Source: JBHHZI01 sp046757965 (GTDB lineage: Bacteria > Acidobacteriota > Polarisedimenticolia > SMYD01). Taken from it: a DNA stretch of 13,590 nucleotides. Below, piece by piece: positions 1 through 9,106 of the stretch; the first letter of the stretch is position 1, and every line of letters starts with the position of its first letter. The DNA is taken from assembly GCA_046757965.1 (NCBI GenBank), contig JBHHZI010000091.1:1-13590 (forward strand). The letters run 5' to 3'. The position numbers and the translations under genes were made by a program. A model generated the notes under the pieces. It was not told the DNA's origin. It did not search any database and saw only the letters and a program-made list of their open reading frames with translations.

Positions 1-87
1 CGCTCGTTCCGCCGTATTCCACATGAACGCCTGCGGCTGGAGGATTACGATCCCCATCCGTCGATTCGCGCGCCGATCGCGATCTGA
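1..87 (+). CDS. thyA: Thymidylate synthase, C-terminal end (partial)
   Basis: This is the last 28 codons of a gene that begins before the window, in frame 1 and ending at TGA 85-87. The readable end includes RLEDYDPHPSIRAPIAI, which matches the highly conserved C-terminus of ThyA-type thymidylate synthase (EGYDPHPGIKAPVAI in E. coli). This tail closes over the active site when dUMP and methylene-tetrahydrofolate are bound. The enzyme makes dTMP and releases dihydrofolate, the substrate of the next gene. The folA start lies 18 bases downstream, so the two are very likely one operon. The identification rests on a short but distinctive piece; the catalytic cysteine is outside the window. Confidence 0.9.
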   Translation, partial: RSFRRIPHERLRLEDYDPHPSIRAPIAI

Positions 88-105
88 AGACCGGGGGATT
101 CGTCC

Positions 106-615
106 ATGAAGCCCCACCTGTCGATCATCGCCGCCGTGGCCGCCAACGGGGTCATCGGCAACAACGGCGATCTGCCGTGGCACCTGCCGGCGGACCTGGC
201 CCGGTTCAAGCGCCTGACCATGGGCCATCATCTGATCATGGGACGGCGCACCTTCGATTCGATCGGCGGTCCCCTGCCCGGCCGGACGTCGGTGGTGATG
301 ACACGGGATCCGGACTGGTCCCGTCCAGGTGTCCTCGTCGCGCACTCGCCGGCCGAGGCGTGCCGGGTGATCGCGCACGACGACGAGCCGTTCGTCATCG
401 GCGGAGCGGCCATCTTCGCGCTGTTCCTGCCGGCGGCCTGCCGCCTCTACCTGACCCGTGTGCATGCCGACGTGGCCGGCGACGTGACCTTCCCTCCCTT
501 CACGCCCGCGGACTGGAACCGTGGCGAATCCACCTTCCACGACGCCGATGCCGACCACGCCTTCGCCTTCAGCTTCGAGGTCTACGAGCGGACCCTCCCG
601 GCCGGTCCCGCCTGA
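106..615 (+). CDS. folA: Dihydrofolate reductase
   Basis: The 169-residue product has the normal length for a chromosomal, cytoplasmic DHFR, which reduces dihydrofolate to tetrahydrofolate with NADPH. The N-terminus shows the family pattern IAAVAANGVIG, then LPWHLPADLARFK, with Asp30 at the place of the catalytic Asp27 of E. coli. The NADPH-binding segments IMGRRTFDSIG and FVIGGAAIFALFLP follow, then the late strand LYLTRVHADVAGD. The ATG is preceded by a G-rich run (92-96) that can serve as a weak Shine-Dalgarno site. The gene sits directly behind thyA, which produces its substrate; thyA-folA is a common bacterial pair. I see no frameshift or missing key residue, and no clear U-rich terminator after the stop. 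Confidence 0.97.
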   Translation: MKPHLSIIAAVAANGVIGNNGDLPWHLPADLARFKRLTMGHHLIMGRRTFDSIGGPLPGRTSVVMTRDPDWSRPGVLVAHSPAEACRVIAHDDEPFVIGGAAIFALFLPAACRLYLTRVHADVAGDVTFPPFTPADWNRGESTFHDADADHAFAFSFEVYERTLPAGPA

Positions 616-785
616 TCGCCGTCCTGGCGGGCAAGCGGACCGAGAAACGCACCTGCGGTCAGACGGCCCGAACCCCGGGGTCGAGGCGCGCCGACCGGAG
701 CGTCACGTCGACCGGGCGGCCGACCACAGCCGGCAATCGGCGCAGCGACCTGGTTCGCTCCGGCCGGAGGGAGGGCGATGCGGTC

Positions 786-814
786 TTGACAGCATGGATA
801 TATTTCTATATTAG
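786..814 (+). promoter_or_regulatory. Sigma-70-like promoter of the regulator-metH operon
   Basis: A perfect -35 hexamer TTGACA (786-791) is followed after 17 bases by TATTAG (809-814), a plausible -10. The stretch 794-827 is very A/T-rich compared with its surroundings, which is typical of a promoter in a GC-rich genome. With this pair, transcription would start within about 5 bases of the ATG at 826, so the mRNA would be nearly leaderless. TAGAAT at 812-817 is an alternative -10 but gives a long 20-base spacer. The -35 is convincing; the choice of -10 is less sure. Confidence 0.7.
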
Positions 815-827
815 AATGTAGAAATAT
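800..827. promoter_or_regulatory. 28-bp operator-like dyad over the -10 and start codon
   Basis: The arms ATATTTCTA (800-808) and TAGAAATAT (819-827) are perfect 9-bp inverted repeats separated by 10 bases. A second, nested dyad, TTCTA-TAT-TAGAA (804-816), shares the left arm, so the TTCTA/TAGAA half-site occurs three times. The dyad covers the -10 region and the first two bases of the regulator's ATG. ArsR-family repressors are dimers that typically bind imperfect A/T-rich dyads of this size overlapping their own promoter. Autoregulation of the operon by its first gene product is the natural inference. The repeat is directly visible; the binding protein is inferred. Confidence 0.8.
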
Positions 828-1845
828 GAGAGAAATCTCCCAGATCTTCCGGACCCTCGGCGATCCGACGCGACTGCGCATCCTCCGGCTCCTGGCCCGG
901 GAGGCGCTCAATGTCTCCGAGATCACCACGCTGCTCGGCATGGCGCAACCATCTGTATCGAAGCAACTTGCGGAGCTCCGGCGGGCCGGGCTGGTGGGCG
1001 AGGAGCGCACCGGGGCCTACGCCTACTACCACGTCGAGGCCCCGGCAGGGTCGCTGGCGGCCAGGCTGCGGGCCGAGATTGACCGGCAGCCCGATGAGGA
1101 GGGCGACCTGACGCGGCTGGCGGATCTCCTCCGGCGTCGCACCGAGCGAGGCGGGCGACCCTCCGGGTTGCTGGAGCCGGGACGTTCCTGGCCGGCCTGG
1201 GCCCGGGCCATGGGCTGGCTGATCCCGGCCTGCCGGGTGGCCGACCTGGGTTGCGGCGATGGCGCCCTGACGGCCGAGATCGCGCGCTGGGCGGAAGCCG
1301 TCATCGCCGTCGACCACGACGCGGAGAAACTCGCGCGAGCCCGCACCCGTCTCGACCGCCAGGCCGGAGCGGGTGTGGAATTCCTGTGCGAGTCGATCGA
1401 GGCCCTCTCGCTGCCGGACGGCTGCGTCGACCTCGCCATCCTCTCCCAGGCGCTCCACTACGCGCCGGACCCCAGCAGGCCGGTGTCGGAGGCGGCCCGC
1501 ATTCTGGTGCCGGGCGGTCGCCTCCTGGTCCTCGACCTCGCCCCTCACGAGGAGACCTGGGTGCGCGACAAGCTCGGTCACGTGCATCTCGGCTTCGACC
1601 CGGCGGACATCCAGCGCTGCCTGCACTCCCACGGCTTCGAGAACATTCACATCGACGACATGGCGCGGGGCGGCGGTCAACGGTTTCACGTCCTGGTGGC
1701 CACCGGCGTCACGCCCTCGCGGACACGCACGGCCCGCCGGGACTCGACGCCGCGGGCCGCGCGCGCCCGCCGTCCCGGCCGGGTGGCGAAGAAGACGGCG
1801 GCACCGGCCGGCGCGCGGCGGCCGGCGTCAGGGCGCGGCCGATGA
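826..1845 (+). CDS. ArsR-family repressor fused to SAM-dependent methyltransferase domain (SahR-like)
   Basis: The product has 339 residues. Residues 1 to about 85 form an ArsR winged helix: IFRTLGDPTRLRILRLL, then a recognition helix around AQPSVSKQLAELRRAGLV and a YYHVE wing. The CVC metal-binding motif of ArsR/SmtB sensors is absent, so metal sensing is unlikely. Residues about 125-290 are a class I methyltransferase fold, with motif I DLGCGDG (140-146), the acidic end of strand 2 at Asp163, and LVPGGRLLVLDL. SahR proteins of Proteobacteria have this architecture; they repress SAM-cycle genes and release DNA when S-adenosylhomocysteine rises. The start is ATG 826, inside the dyad, and the stop overlaps the metH start (ATGA), so the two are translationally coupled. 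Residues 296-339 form an unusual tail with 15 Arg/Lys and a single acidic residue. The regulator role is strong; SAH as effector is inference, and true methyltransferase activity is not excluded. Confidence 0.9.
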   Translation: MREISQIFRTLGDPTRLRILRLLAREALNVSEITTLLGMAQPSVSKQLAELRRAGLVGEERTGAYAYYHVEAPAGSLAARLRAEIDRQPDEEGDLTRLADLLRRRTERGGRPSGLLEPGRSWPAWARAMGWLIPACRVADLGCGDGALTAEIARWAEAVIAVDHDAEKLARARTRLDRQAGAGVEFLCESIEALSLPDGCVDLAILSQALHYAPDPSRPVSEAARILVPGGRLLVLDLAPHEETWVRDKLGHVHLGFDPADIQRCLHSHGFENIHIDDMARGGGQRFHVLVATGVTPSRTRTARRDSTPRAARARRPGRVAKKTAAPAGARRPASGRGR

Positions 1846-4800
1846 CCACCGCCACGCGCATCGAGGCCCTGAAGGACGCCCTGACCCGGCGGATCCTGGT
1901 GCTCGACGGGGCGACGGGAACGGCGCTGCAGGCCCGCGATCTGTCCGCGGCGGATTTCGGCGGGGAACTGTACGAGGGGTGCAACGAGCACCTGGTTCTG
2001 ACCCGCCCCGACGTCATCCGGGAAGTGCATGACGCCTACCTGGCCGCCGGCGCCGACATCATCGAGACCGACACCTTCGGCGGCACACCCCTGGTGCTGG
2101 CGGAGTACGGTCTTGCCGCCCAGGCGGAGACCATCAGTGCCACCGCCGCGCGCCTGGCACGCGAGGCGGCGGAGGCCGCCTCGACACCGGAGAAGCCGCG
2201 CTGGGTCGCCGGGTCGATGGGTCCGACCACCAAGGCGATCTCCGTCACCGGCGGCATCACCTTCGACGAACTGCGCGCCACCTTCCGTGTCCAGGCGCGC
2301 GGCCTGCTGGCGGGAGGAGCCGACTATCTGCTCATCGAGACCTGTCAGGACACACGCAACATCAAGGCGGCGATCCTCGGCGCCCACGAGGCGTTCGACG
2401 AGGCCGGGCAGAGTCTGCCCCTGGCGGTGTCGGGCACCATCGAGCCGATGGGGACCATGCTGGCGGGTCAGAACGTCGAGGCGCTGAACACGTCACTGCA
2501 GCATGTCGACCTCCTCTACATCGGCCTGAACTGCGCCACCGGTCCCGCCTTCATGGCCGACCACATCCGCGCCCTGGCCGGCCTGGCGAAGGTGCCGGTG
2601 GCCTGCGTTCCCAACGCCGGGCTGCCCGACGAGGACGGGCGGTACCTGGAGACGCCGGCCATGCTCGCCGCCGCCCTGGCCCGGTTCGTCGACCTGGGCT
2701 GGATCAACCTGGTGGGCGGTTGCTGCGGCACGACGCCCGCCCACGTCCGGGAGCTGGTGAAGGTGGCGGCGGACCGGCCCCCGCGCCGGCCGGCCGGCTA
2801 CACGCGCACCTTCGTGTCGGGCATCGAGAACCTCGAGCTGGAGGAGAGCAATCGGCCGGTCCTCGTGGGCGAGCGCACCAACGTCATCGGGTCACGCCGC
2901 TTTCGCGACCTCATCGGGGCCGGCAAGTTCGAGGAAGGGGCCGAGATCGCCCGCCGTCAGGTGAAGAACGGCGCCCAGATCGTCGACGTCTGCCTGGCCG
3001 ACCCGGATGCCGACGAGCGCGGCAACATCGAGCGTTTTCTCGACCGGCTGATCCGGGTCGTCAAGGTGCCCCTGATGATCGACTCGACCGATGTCGCGGT
3101 CATCAGGGCGGCACTGCCCTGGTGCCAGGGCAAGACGGTGATCAACTCCATCAACCTGGAGGACGGCGAGGCCCGCTTCGAGGGCCTGGTGCCGCTCGGC
3201 CGCGCCTATGGCGCCGCGTTCGTCGTCGGCTGCATCGACGAGGACCCGGAGCAGGGCATGGCGGTGACGCGGGAGCGCAAGCTGGAGGTCGCCCTGCGCT
3301 CGCATGAACTGCTCACCACCAGATACGGCGTGGCCACCGAGGACATTCTCTTCGACCCCTTGGTCTTCCCCTGCGGCACGGGCGACGCGAACTACGTCGG
3401 CTCGGCCCGTGAAACCATCGAGGGCGTGCGTCTGATCAAGGAACATCTGCCGGCGGCGAAGACCATTCTCGGCATCAGCAACGTGTCGTTCGGTCTGCCC
3501 CCGGCAGGCCGCGAGATCCTCAACTCGGTCTTTCTGTACCACTGCACGCGCGCCGGGCTCGACGCGGCCATCGTCAACTCGGAGCGGCTGGAGCGCTACG
3601 CGTCGATCGCCGCCACCGAGCGCGAACTGTCGGAGGCGATCCTGTTCGCGGACTCGGCCGGGGAGTCGGATCGAGCCATCGCCGCCTTCACGGCACATTT
3701 CCGCCAGGCCAAGGCGAGGGGGCCGAAGAAGCCCACCCGACAGCGACCGCTGGACGAGCGGCTGGCCGCGTACATCCTCGAGGGCACCAAGGAGGGCCTT
3801 CTCGCCGATCTCGACGAGGCGGTTGCGACCCGGGCTCCTCTCGATGTCATCAACGGTCCACTGATGGCCGGCATGGCCGAGGTCGGACGGCTGTTCAACA
3901 ACAACGAGCTGATCGTGGCGGAGGTCCTGCAGAGCGCCGAGGCCATGAAGGCCGCGGTGGCCCATCTGGAGCCGTTGATGGAGAGCACGGACAGCGCCCG
4001 GCGGGGTCGCGTGATCCTGGCCACCGTGAAGGGTGATGTCCACGACATCGGCAAGAACCTCGTCGAGATCATCCTGGGCAACAACGGCTTCGAGGTCATC
4101 AACCTGGGGATCAAGGTGCCGCCGCGCACGCTGATCGAGGCGATCGCAGAGCGTGAGCCGGACATGGTCGGTCTCAGCGGGCTGCTGGTGAAGTCGGCCC
4201 AGCAGATGGTGGTCACTGCCGAGGAGCTGGCCGCGGCCGGCTGCACGTTGCCCATCCTGGTGGGCGGTGCGGCGCTGACCCGCAGCTTCACGCGCCGTCG
4301 CATCGCGGCGGTCTATCCCGGGCCGGTCATCTATGCCACCGACGCGATGAACGGGCTGGCCATCGCCGGGCGTCTCATGGACCCCGAGCAGAGGCCGTCC
4401 CTGGAAGCCGAGCTCGAGGCGGAAGCGACCCGTTTCACCGAGCCGGCCGGCAGCGGCGCGCCGCCCTGTCCGGCCCCTGCCCCGGGTGCCGGCGTGGCGC
4501 GCCTGGACAGACTCCCGGCCGCCCCGGACCTCGATCGCCACGTGCTGCCCACCATCAATCTGGACGAGGCCTGGAAGCTGATGAATCCGGCACTGCTGTT
4601 CGGCAAGCACCTCGGACTGAAGGGGAACTTCGCCCGGCTGCTCGACGACCACGACGAGAAGGCGGTCTTTCTGGCGCGCCTCATCGACGATCTGAAGAAG
4701 GCGTGCCGCGCAGGCGCCATGCAGGCGGCGGGCATCTACCGGTTCTTCCCGTGCGAGCCGGACGGCGACACGCTGCACCTGTTCTCGGCCGACGGCAGGG

Positions 4801-5303
4801 AGCCGGAGGCCTCCATCACGTTTCCACGGCAGACGGCCGGCAAGCGCCTCTGCCTGACGGACTACGTGTCGCCGCCGGCGGCCGGCGGCCGGCGGGACAC
4901 CATCTGCCTCATGGCGACCACCGCGGGATGCGGCATCCGCGAGCGGGTGGAACGGCACAAGGAAGCGGGCGAGTACCTCGCCAGTCATGCCCTGGCATCG
5001 CTGGCCGTGGAGACCGCCGAGGGCGCCATGGAGTGGCTGCATCGCCAGGTCCGGGCCCTGTGGGGCCTGGCCGACCCCGCCGATCTGACGCCGCAGGATC
5101 TGTTCAAGACCAGATACCGCGGGCGACGGTACTCGTTCGGCTATCCCGCCTGTCCGGATCTGGACGGGCAGGAGATCCTGTTCCGTCTGCTGGCGCCGGC
5201 GGATATCGGCATCACCCTCACCGATGGGCAGATGATGGACCCGGAAGCGTCGGTCACCGCCCTCGCGTTCCATCACCCGGACGCCACCTACTTCGCGGTC
5301 TGA
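1842..5303 (+). CDS. metH: Cobalamin-dependent methionine synthase
   Basis: The 1153-residue enzyme moves a methyl group from 5-methyl-tetrahydrofolate through cobalamin to homocysteine, making methionine in the cytoplasm. All five modules are present. The homocysteine domain starts at DGATGT (22-27) and carries zinc ligands Cys231 (GLNCA) and Cys294-Cys295 (GGCCGT), spaced exactly as in E. coli. A pterin domain follows (GERTNVIGS, MIDSTD, NVSFGLP), then the B12 cap and the B12 domain with DVHDIGKN and cobalt ligand His734. After a Pro/Ala-rich linker comes the activation domain, with the SAM-binding R1096-x3-GYPACP motif. The chain stops at HPDATYFAV, about 30 residues before the E. coli protein would. 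ATG 1842 overlaps the regulator's stop, so coupled translation is expected; no cobalamin or SAM riboswitch lies in between. The 3' end overlaps the opposite-strand phosphoesterase by 16 bp, and I see no U-tract terminator. Confidence 0.97.
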   Translation: MTTATRIEALKDALTRRILVLDGATGTALQARDLSAADFGGELYEGCNEHLVLTRPDVIREVHDAYLAAGADIIETDTFGGTPLVLAEYGLAAQAETISATAARLAREAAEAASTPEKPRWVAGSMGPTTKAISVTGGITFDELRATFRVQARGLLAGGADYLLIETCQDTRNIKAAILGAHEAFDEAGQSLPLAVSGTIEPMGTMLAGQNVEALNTSLQHVDLLYIGLNCATGPAFMADHIRALAGLAKVPVACVPNAGLPDEDGRYLETPAMLAAALARFVDLGWINLVGGCCGTTPAHVRELVKVAADRPPRRPAGYTRTFVSGIENLELEESNRPVLVGERTNVIGSRRFRDLIGAGKFEEGAEIARRQVKNGAQIVDVCLADPDADERGNIERFLDRLIRVVKVPLMIDSTDVAVIRAALPWCQGKTVINSINLEDGEARFEGLVPLGRAYGAAFVVGCIDEDPEQGMAVTRERKLEVALRSHELLTTRYGVATEDILFDPLVFPCGTGDANYVGSARETIEGVRLIKEHLPAAKTILGISNVSFGLPPAGREILNSVFLYHCTRAGLDAAIVNSERLERYASIAATERELSEAILFADSAGESDRAIAAFTAHFRQAKARGPKKPTRQRPLDERLAAYILEGTKEGLLADLDEAVATRAPLDVINGPLMAGMAEVGRLFNNNELIVAEVLQSAEAMKAAVAHLEPLMESTDSARRGRVILATVKGDVHDIGKNLVEIILGNNGFEVINLGIKVPPRTLIEAIAEREPDMVGLSGLLVKSAQQMVVTAEELAAAGCTLPILVGGAALTRSFTRRRIAAVYPGPVIYATDAMNGLAIAGRLMDPEQRPSLEAELEAEATRFTEPAGSGAPPCPAPAPGAGVARLDRLPAAPDLDRHVLPTINLDEAWKLMNPALLFGKHLGLKGNFARLLDDHDEKAVFLARLIDDLKKACRAGAMQAAGIYRFFPCEPDGDTLHLFSADGREPEASITFPRQTAGKRLCLTDYVSPPAAGGRRDTICLMATTAGCGIRERVERHKEAGEYLASHALASLAVETAEGAMEWLHRQVRALWGLADPADLTPQDLFKTRYRGRRYSFGYPACPDLDGQEILFRLLAPADIGITLTDGQMMDPEASVTALAFHHPDATYFAV

Positions 5304-6436
5304 CCGGCCGGCGCCGCGGCCAGCGTCAGGAACACCGCCTCGGGCGAGCAGCCGATGCGCAGCGGCAGACCGGTGGCCCCCATGCCACGGCTGACGATGA
5401 GCTGGGCGCCTGGCGCCACGTAGTGCCCCTCATCGAGGCGGTAACGGCTCATGCGCACCAGCACCCGGCCGGATGGAAAGCGGATCTGCCCGCCGTGGGT
5501 GTGTCCCGACAGCACCAGCGAGACACCGCGCCGGCGGGCCGCGAAGAAGATGTCCGGGTTGTGGGAGAGCAGGATGGTCGGCACCGTCCGCAGGCGGCTC
5601 TCGCCGGAGGACGCGGCGCCGGCCGGCTGGCCGGAACGGCCGGCGGCAGGCGGGAGCTTGCCGACCGCCGCATCGAGATCCGGAGCGCCGCAGTAGAGGT
5701 CGTCAACTCCCGCCAGCCGCAGCGCCGCCGCCCCGCGCGTGAGGTGCACGGCGCGGTTGTGGAGGACCCGCACGCCGGTGGCGTCGATGCACCGGATCAG
5801 CGCCTCCGGATCGCCGCTGTAATGATCATGGTTGCCGAGCACCGCGAAGGTGGGCGCGAATCTCGCGATCTTCCCGAACAGCGCGGCGTGCGGCGCGAAT
5901 TCTCCGACGCGCCCGGTGATCGTATCCCCACCGATGAACACCAGCTCCGGCGACAGGCCCAGCAGACGATCGAACGCGCGCCGCAGGCCGGCCGGAGAGA
6001 CGAAGGGACCCATGTGAAGGTCGGTGACCAGGAGCACCTTCAACCCATCGAACTCGGGCGGCAGATCGGGCAGAGAGATCACCGCCTCGGAGACCGTCAG
6101 ATGATGATCGAGTTGCCAGTCGTAGACCCGGTGGAGCCCGGGGAGGCGCGGATAGACCGATCCACACATCCAGACATTCGCCCGCCGTTCGAGGCGACGG
6201 AACCAGCCGCTGACCGGGTCGAACAGGCGGCGCAGACGGGGGCGGGCCGGCCGCGGACCGAGCAGCCGACCCCGGTCGGGCGGATCGGAGACGGGTCGCG
6301 GCGACGGGAACGCCTCCGCCCGGGATGCGGGACGGACCGGCGCCGGTCTCATCCGCGGACCGGAGGGCGCCGGCGGAGCAGACCGCGTCAGACGGTCCGG
6401 GATCGACCGGGCCGGCGGCAACGGCAGGCGGTGCAT
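5288..6436 (-). CDS. Calcineurin-like metallophosphoesterase (YkuE/YaeI type)
   Basis: A two-metal phosphoesterase of 382 residues from this start. The metal-binding blocks appear in family order: TDLHMGP (Asp139, His141), GGDTITG (Asp171), GNHDHY (Asn202, His203), LSHNPD, and SGHTHGGQI (His312, His314). YkuE/YaeI-type relatives act on phosphodiester or pyrophosphate bonds, in some cases of lipid precursors; the substrate here cannot be told. Residues 1 to about 85 are Arg/Pro-rich, without the N-terminal membrane segment common in this family. The start is uncertain: ATG 6436 lies 55 bases after the DUF255 stop, ATG 6352 would remove 28 residues, and neither has a good Shine-Dalgarno site. 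A still longer frame to 6748 would run deep into the neighbouring gene and looks spurious. The gene probably shares a transcript with the DUF255 gene upstream. Its last codons overlap the end of metH. Confidence 0.88.
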   Translation of the reverse strand: MHRLPLPPARSIPDRLTRSAPPAPSGPRMRPAPVRPASRAEAFPSPRPVSDPPDRGRLLGPRPARPRLRRLFDPVSGWFRRLERRANVWMCGSVYPRLPGLHRVYDWQLDHHLTVSEAVISLPDLPPEFDGLKVLLVTDLHMGPFVSPAGLRRAFDRLLGLSPELVFIGGDTITGRVGEFAPHAALFGKIARFAPTFAVLGNHDHYSGDPEALIRCIDATGVRVLHNRAVHLTRGAAALRLAGVDDLYCGAPDLDAAVGKLPPAAGRSGQPAGAASSGESRLRTVPTILLSHNPDIFFAARRRGVSLVLSGHTHGGQIRFPSGRVLVRMSRYRLDEGHYVAPGAQLIVSRGMGATGLPLRIGCSPEAVFLTLAAAPAGQTAK

Positions 6437-6491
6437 GCGAAGAATATGATCGAAACGACGCCGGGGCGCCAGCCGCGCGGGCCGGCCTCGT

Positions 6492-8744
<2,253 letters not shown>

Positions 8745-8753
8745 GGCGTCGAT

Positions 8754-8759
8754 CTCCTT
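8754..8759 (-). promoter_or_regulatory. Shine-Dalgarno site deciding the DUF255 start
   Basis: On the minus strand the sequence reads AAGGAG, nine bases before ATG 8744. It is the best ribosome-binding site in this region and supports an internal, leader-less start for the DUF255 protein whatever the fate of the signal-peptide-like sequence upstream. Confidence 0.6.
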
Positions 8760-8818
8760 CGCGGGGACAGCCGCCGGTGTCTGGCGGCCCGTCCTCGCCG
8801 GTGCGACGTCGGCCTGCG

Positions 8819-8953
8819 GGCCACGGCCTTCGGCGCCGGCGGCTCGCCGGGAACCGGCGCACACATCGCGACACTGCCGCCGAGGGCACAGCTCACGGCG
8901 AGCCCGGCGAGCCGGCGCCATCTCCCGCCGCGAGCCTGATCGGATGGTCCCAT
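8819..8953 (-). pseudogene. Out-of-frame signal-peptide-like 5' end of the DUF255 gene
   Basis: Reading from ATG 8953 on the minus strand gives about 45 residues starting MGPSDQARGGRWRRLAGLAV. They hold a basic segment (RWRR), a hydrophobic core (LAGLAVSCALGGSVAM) and a cysteine at position 31, followed by a Pro-rich stretch. This looks like a Sec signal peptide or a poor lipoprotein signal (VAMC is not a clean lipobox). It is in the wrong frame for the DUF255 protein: a -1 shift (equivalent to one missing base) between about 8790 and 8840 would join them. The main frame over the same bases has no signal character. GAGG lies a few bases before the ATG. The sequence could be a real frameshift, an assembly error, or chance. 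I saw no canonical slippery heptamer. Confidence 0.5.
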
Positions 8954-8987
8954 GAGACCTCACGATACGCCATCACCCCACCTGCCA

Positions 8988-9010
8988 CCACCGCGCCTGT
9001 CGCGCGGTGG
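8988..9010. repeat. Perfect 9-bp hairpin in the divergent intergenic region
   Basis: CCACCGCGC (8988-8996) and GCGCGGTGG (9002-9010) form a perfect inverted repeat with a 5-base loop CTGTC. It lies between the divergent DUF255 and M28 genes. Neither side has a T-run, so it is not an obvious intrinsic terminator. It may be an operator or only a stable GC stem. Confidence 0.6.
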
Positions 9011-9032
9011 GCCACCCCGCCGCCGGGTCGGT

Positions 9033-9038
9033 TACAAT
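9033..9038 (+). promoter_or_regulatory. Putative -10 element of the M28-cysteine desulfurase operon
   Basis: TACAAT, in the context GGTTACAATGGC, stands out in a GC-rich intergenic region and is one mismatch from the sigma-70 consensus. No good -35 lies at the normal distance; TGGGCC (9008-9013) is the nearest, and it overlaps the right arm of the hairpin at 8988-9010. Transcription from here would give a leader of about 60 bases before ATG 9107. Confidence 0.4.
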
Positions 9039-9106
9039 GGCACCGGCTCGCCCCCGGGGTTGTCCGGCCGGCGCGGGTCCGCCGCCCCCCCGCACAGGAG
9101 AAGACG

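Noticed and set aside
695..763. 8-bp inverted repeat CCGGAGCG/CGCTCCGG in the folA-regulator gap as a terminator
   Set aside because: The loop is 53 bases and no T-run follows; in such GC-rich sequence this can be chance.
826..1080. Metal-sensing ArsR/SmtB regulator
   Set aside because: The CVC motif and other cysteine ligands are absent from the winged helix, and the neighbour is metH, not a metal exporter.
1700..1845. Cobalamin or SAM riboswitch before metH
   Set aside because: metH starts inside the regulator's stop codon, so there is no untranslated space for an aptamer.
2892..5276. A 794-codon open frame on the minus strand opposite metH
   Set aside because: No recognisable domain and His/Gln/Gly/Arg-rich composition; it is the complement of a well-supported metH and a usual effect of high GC content.
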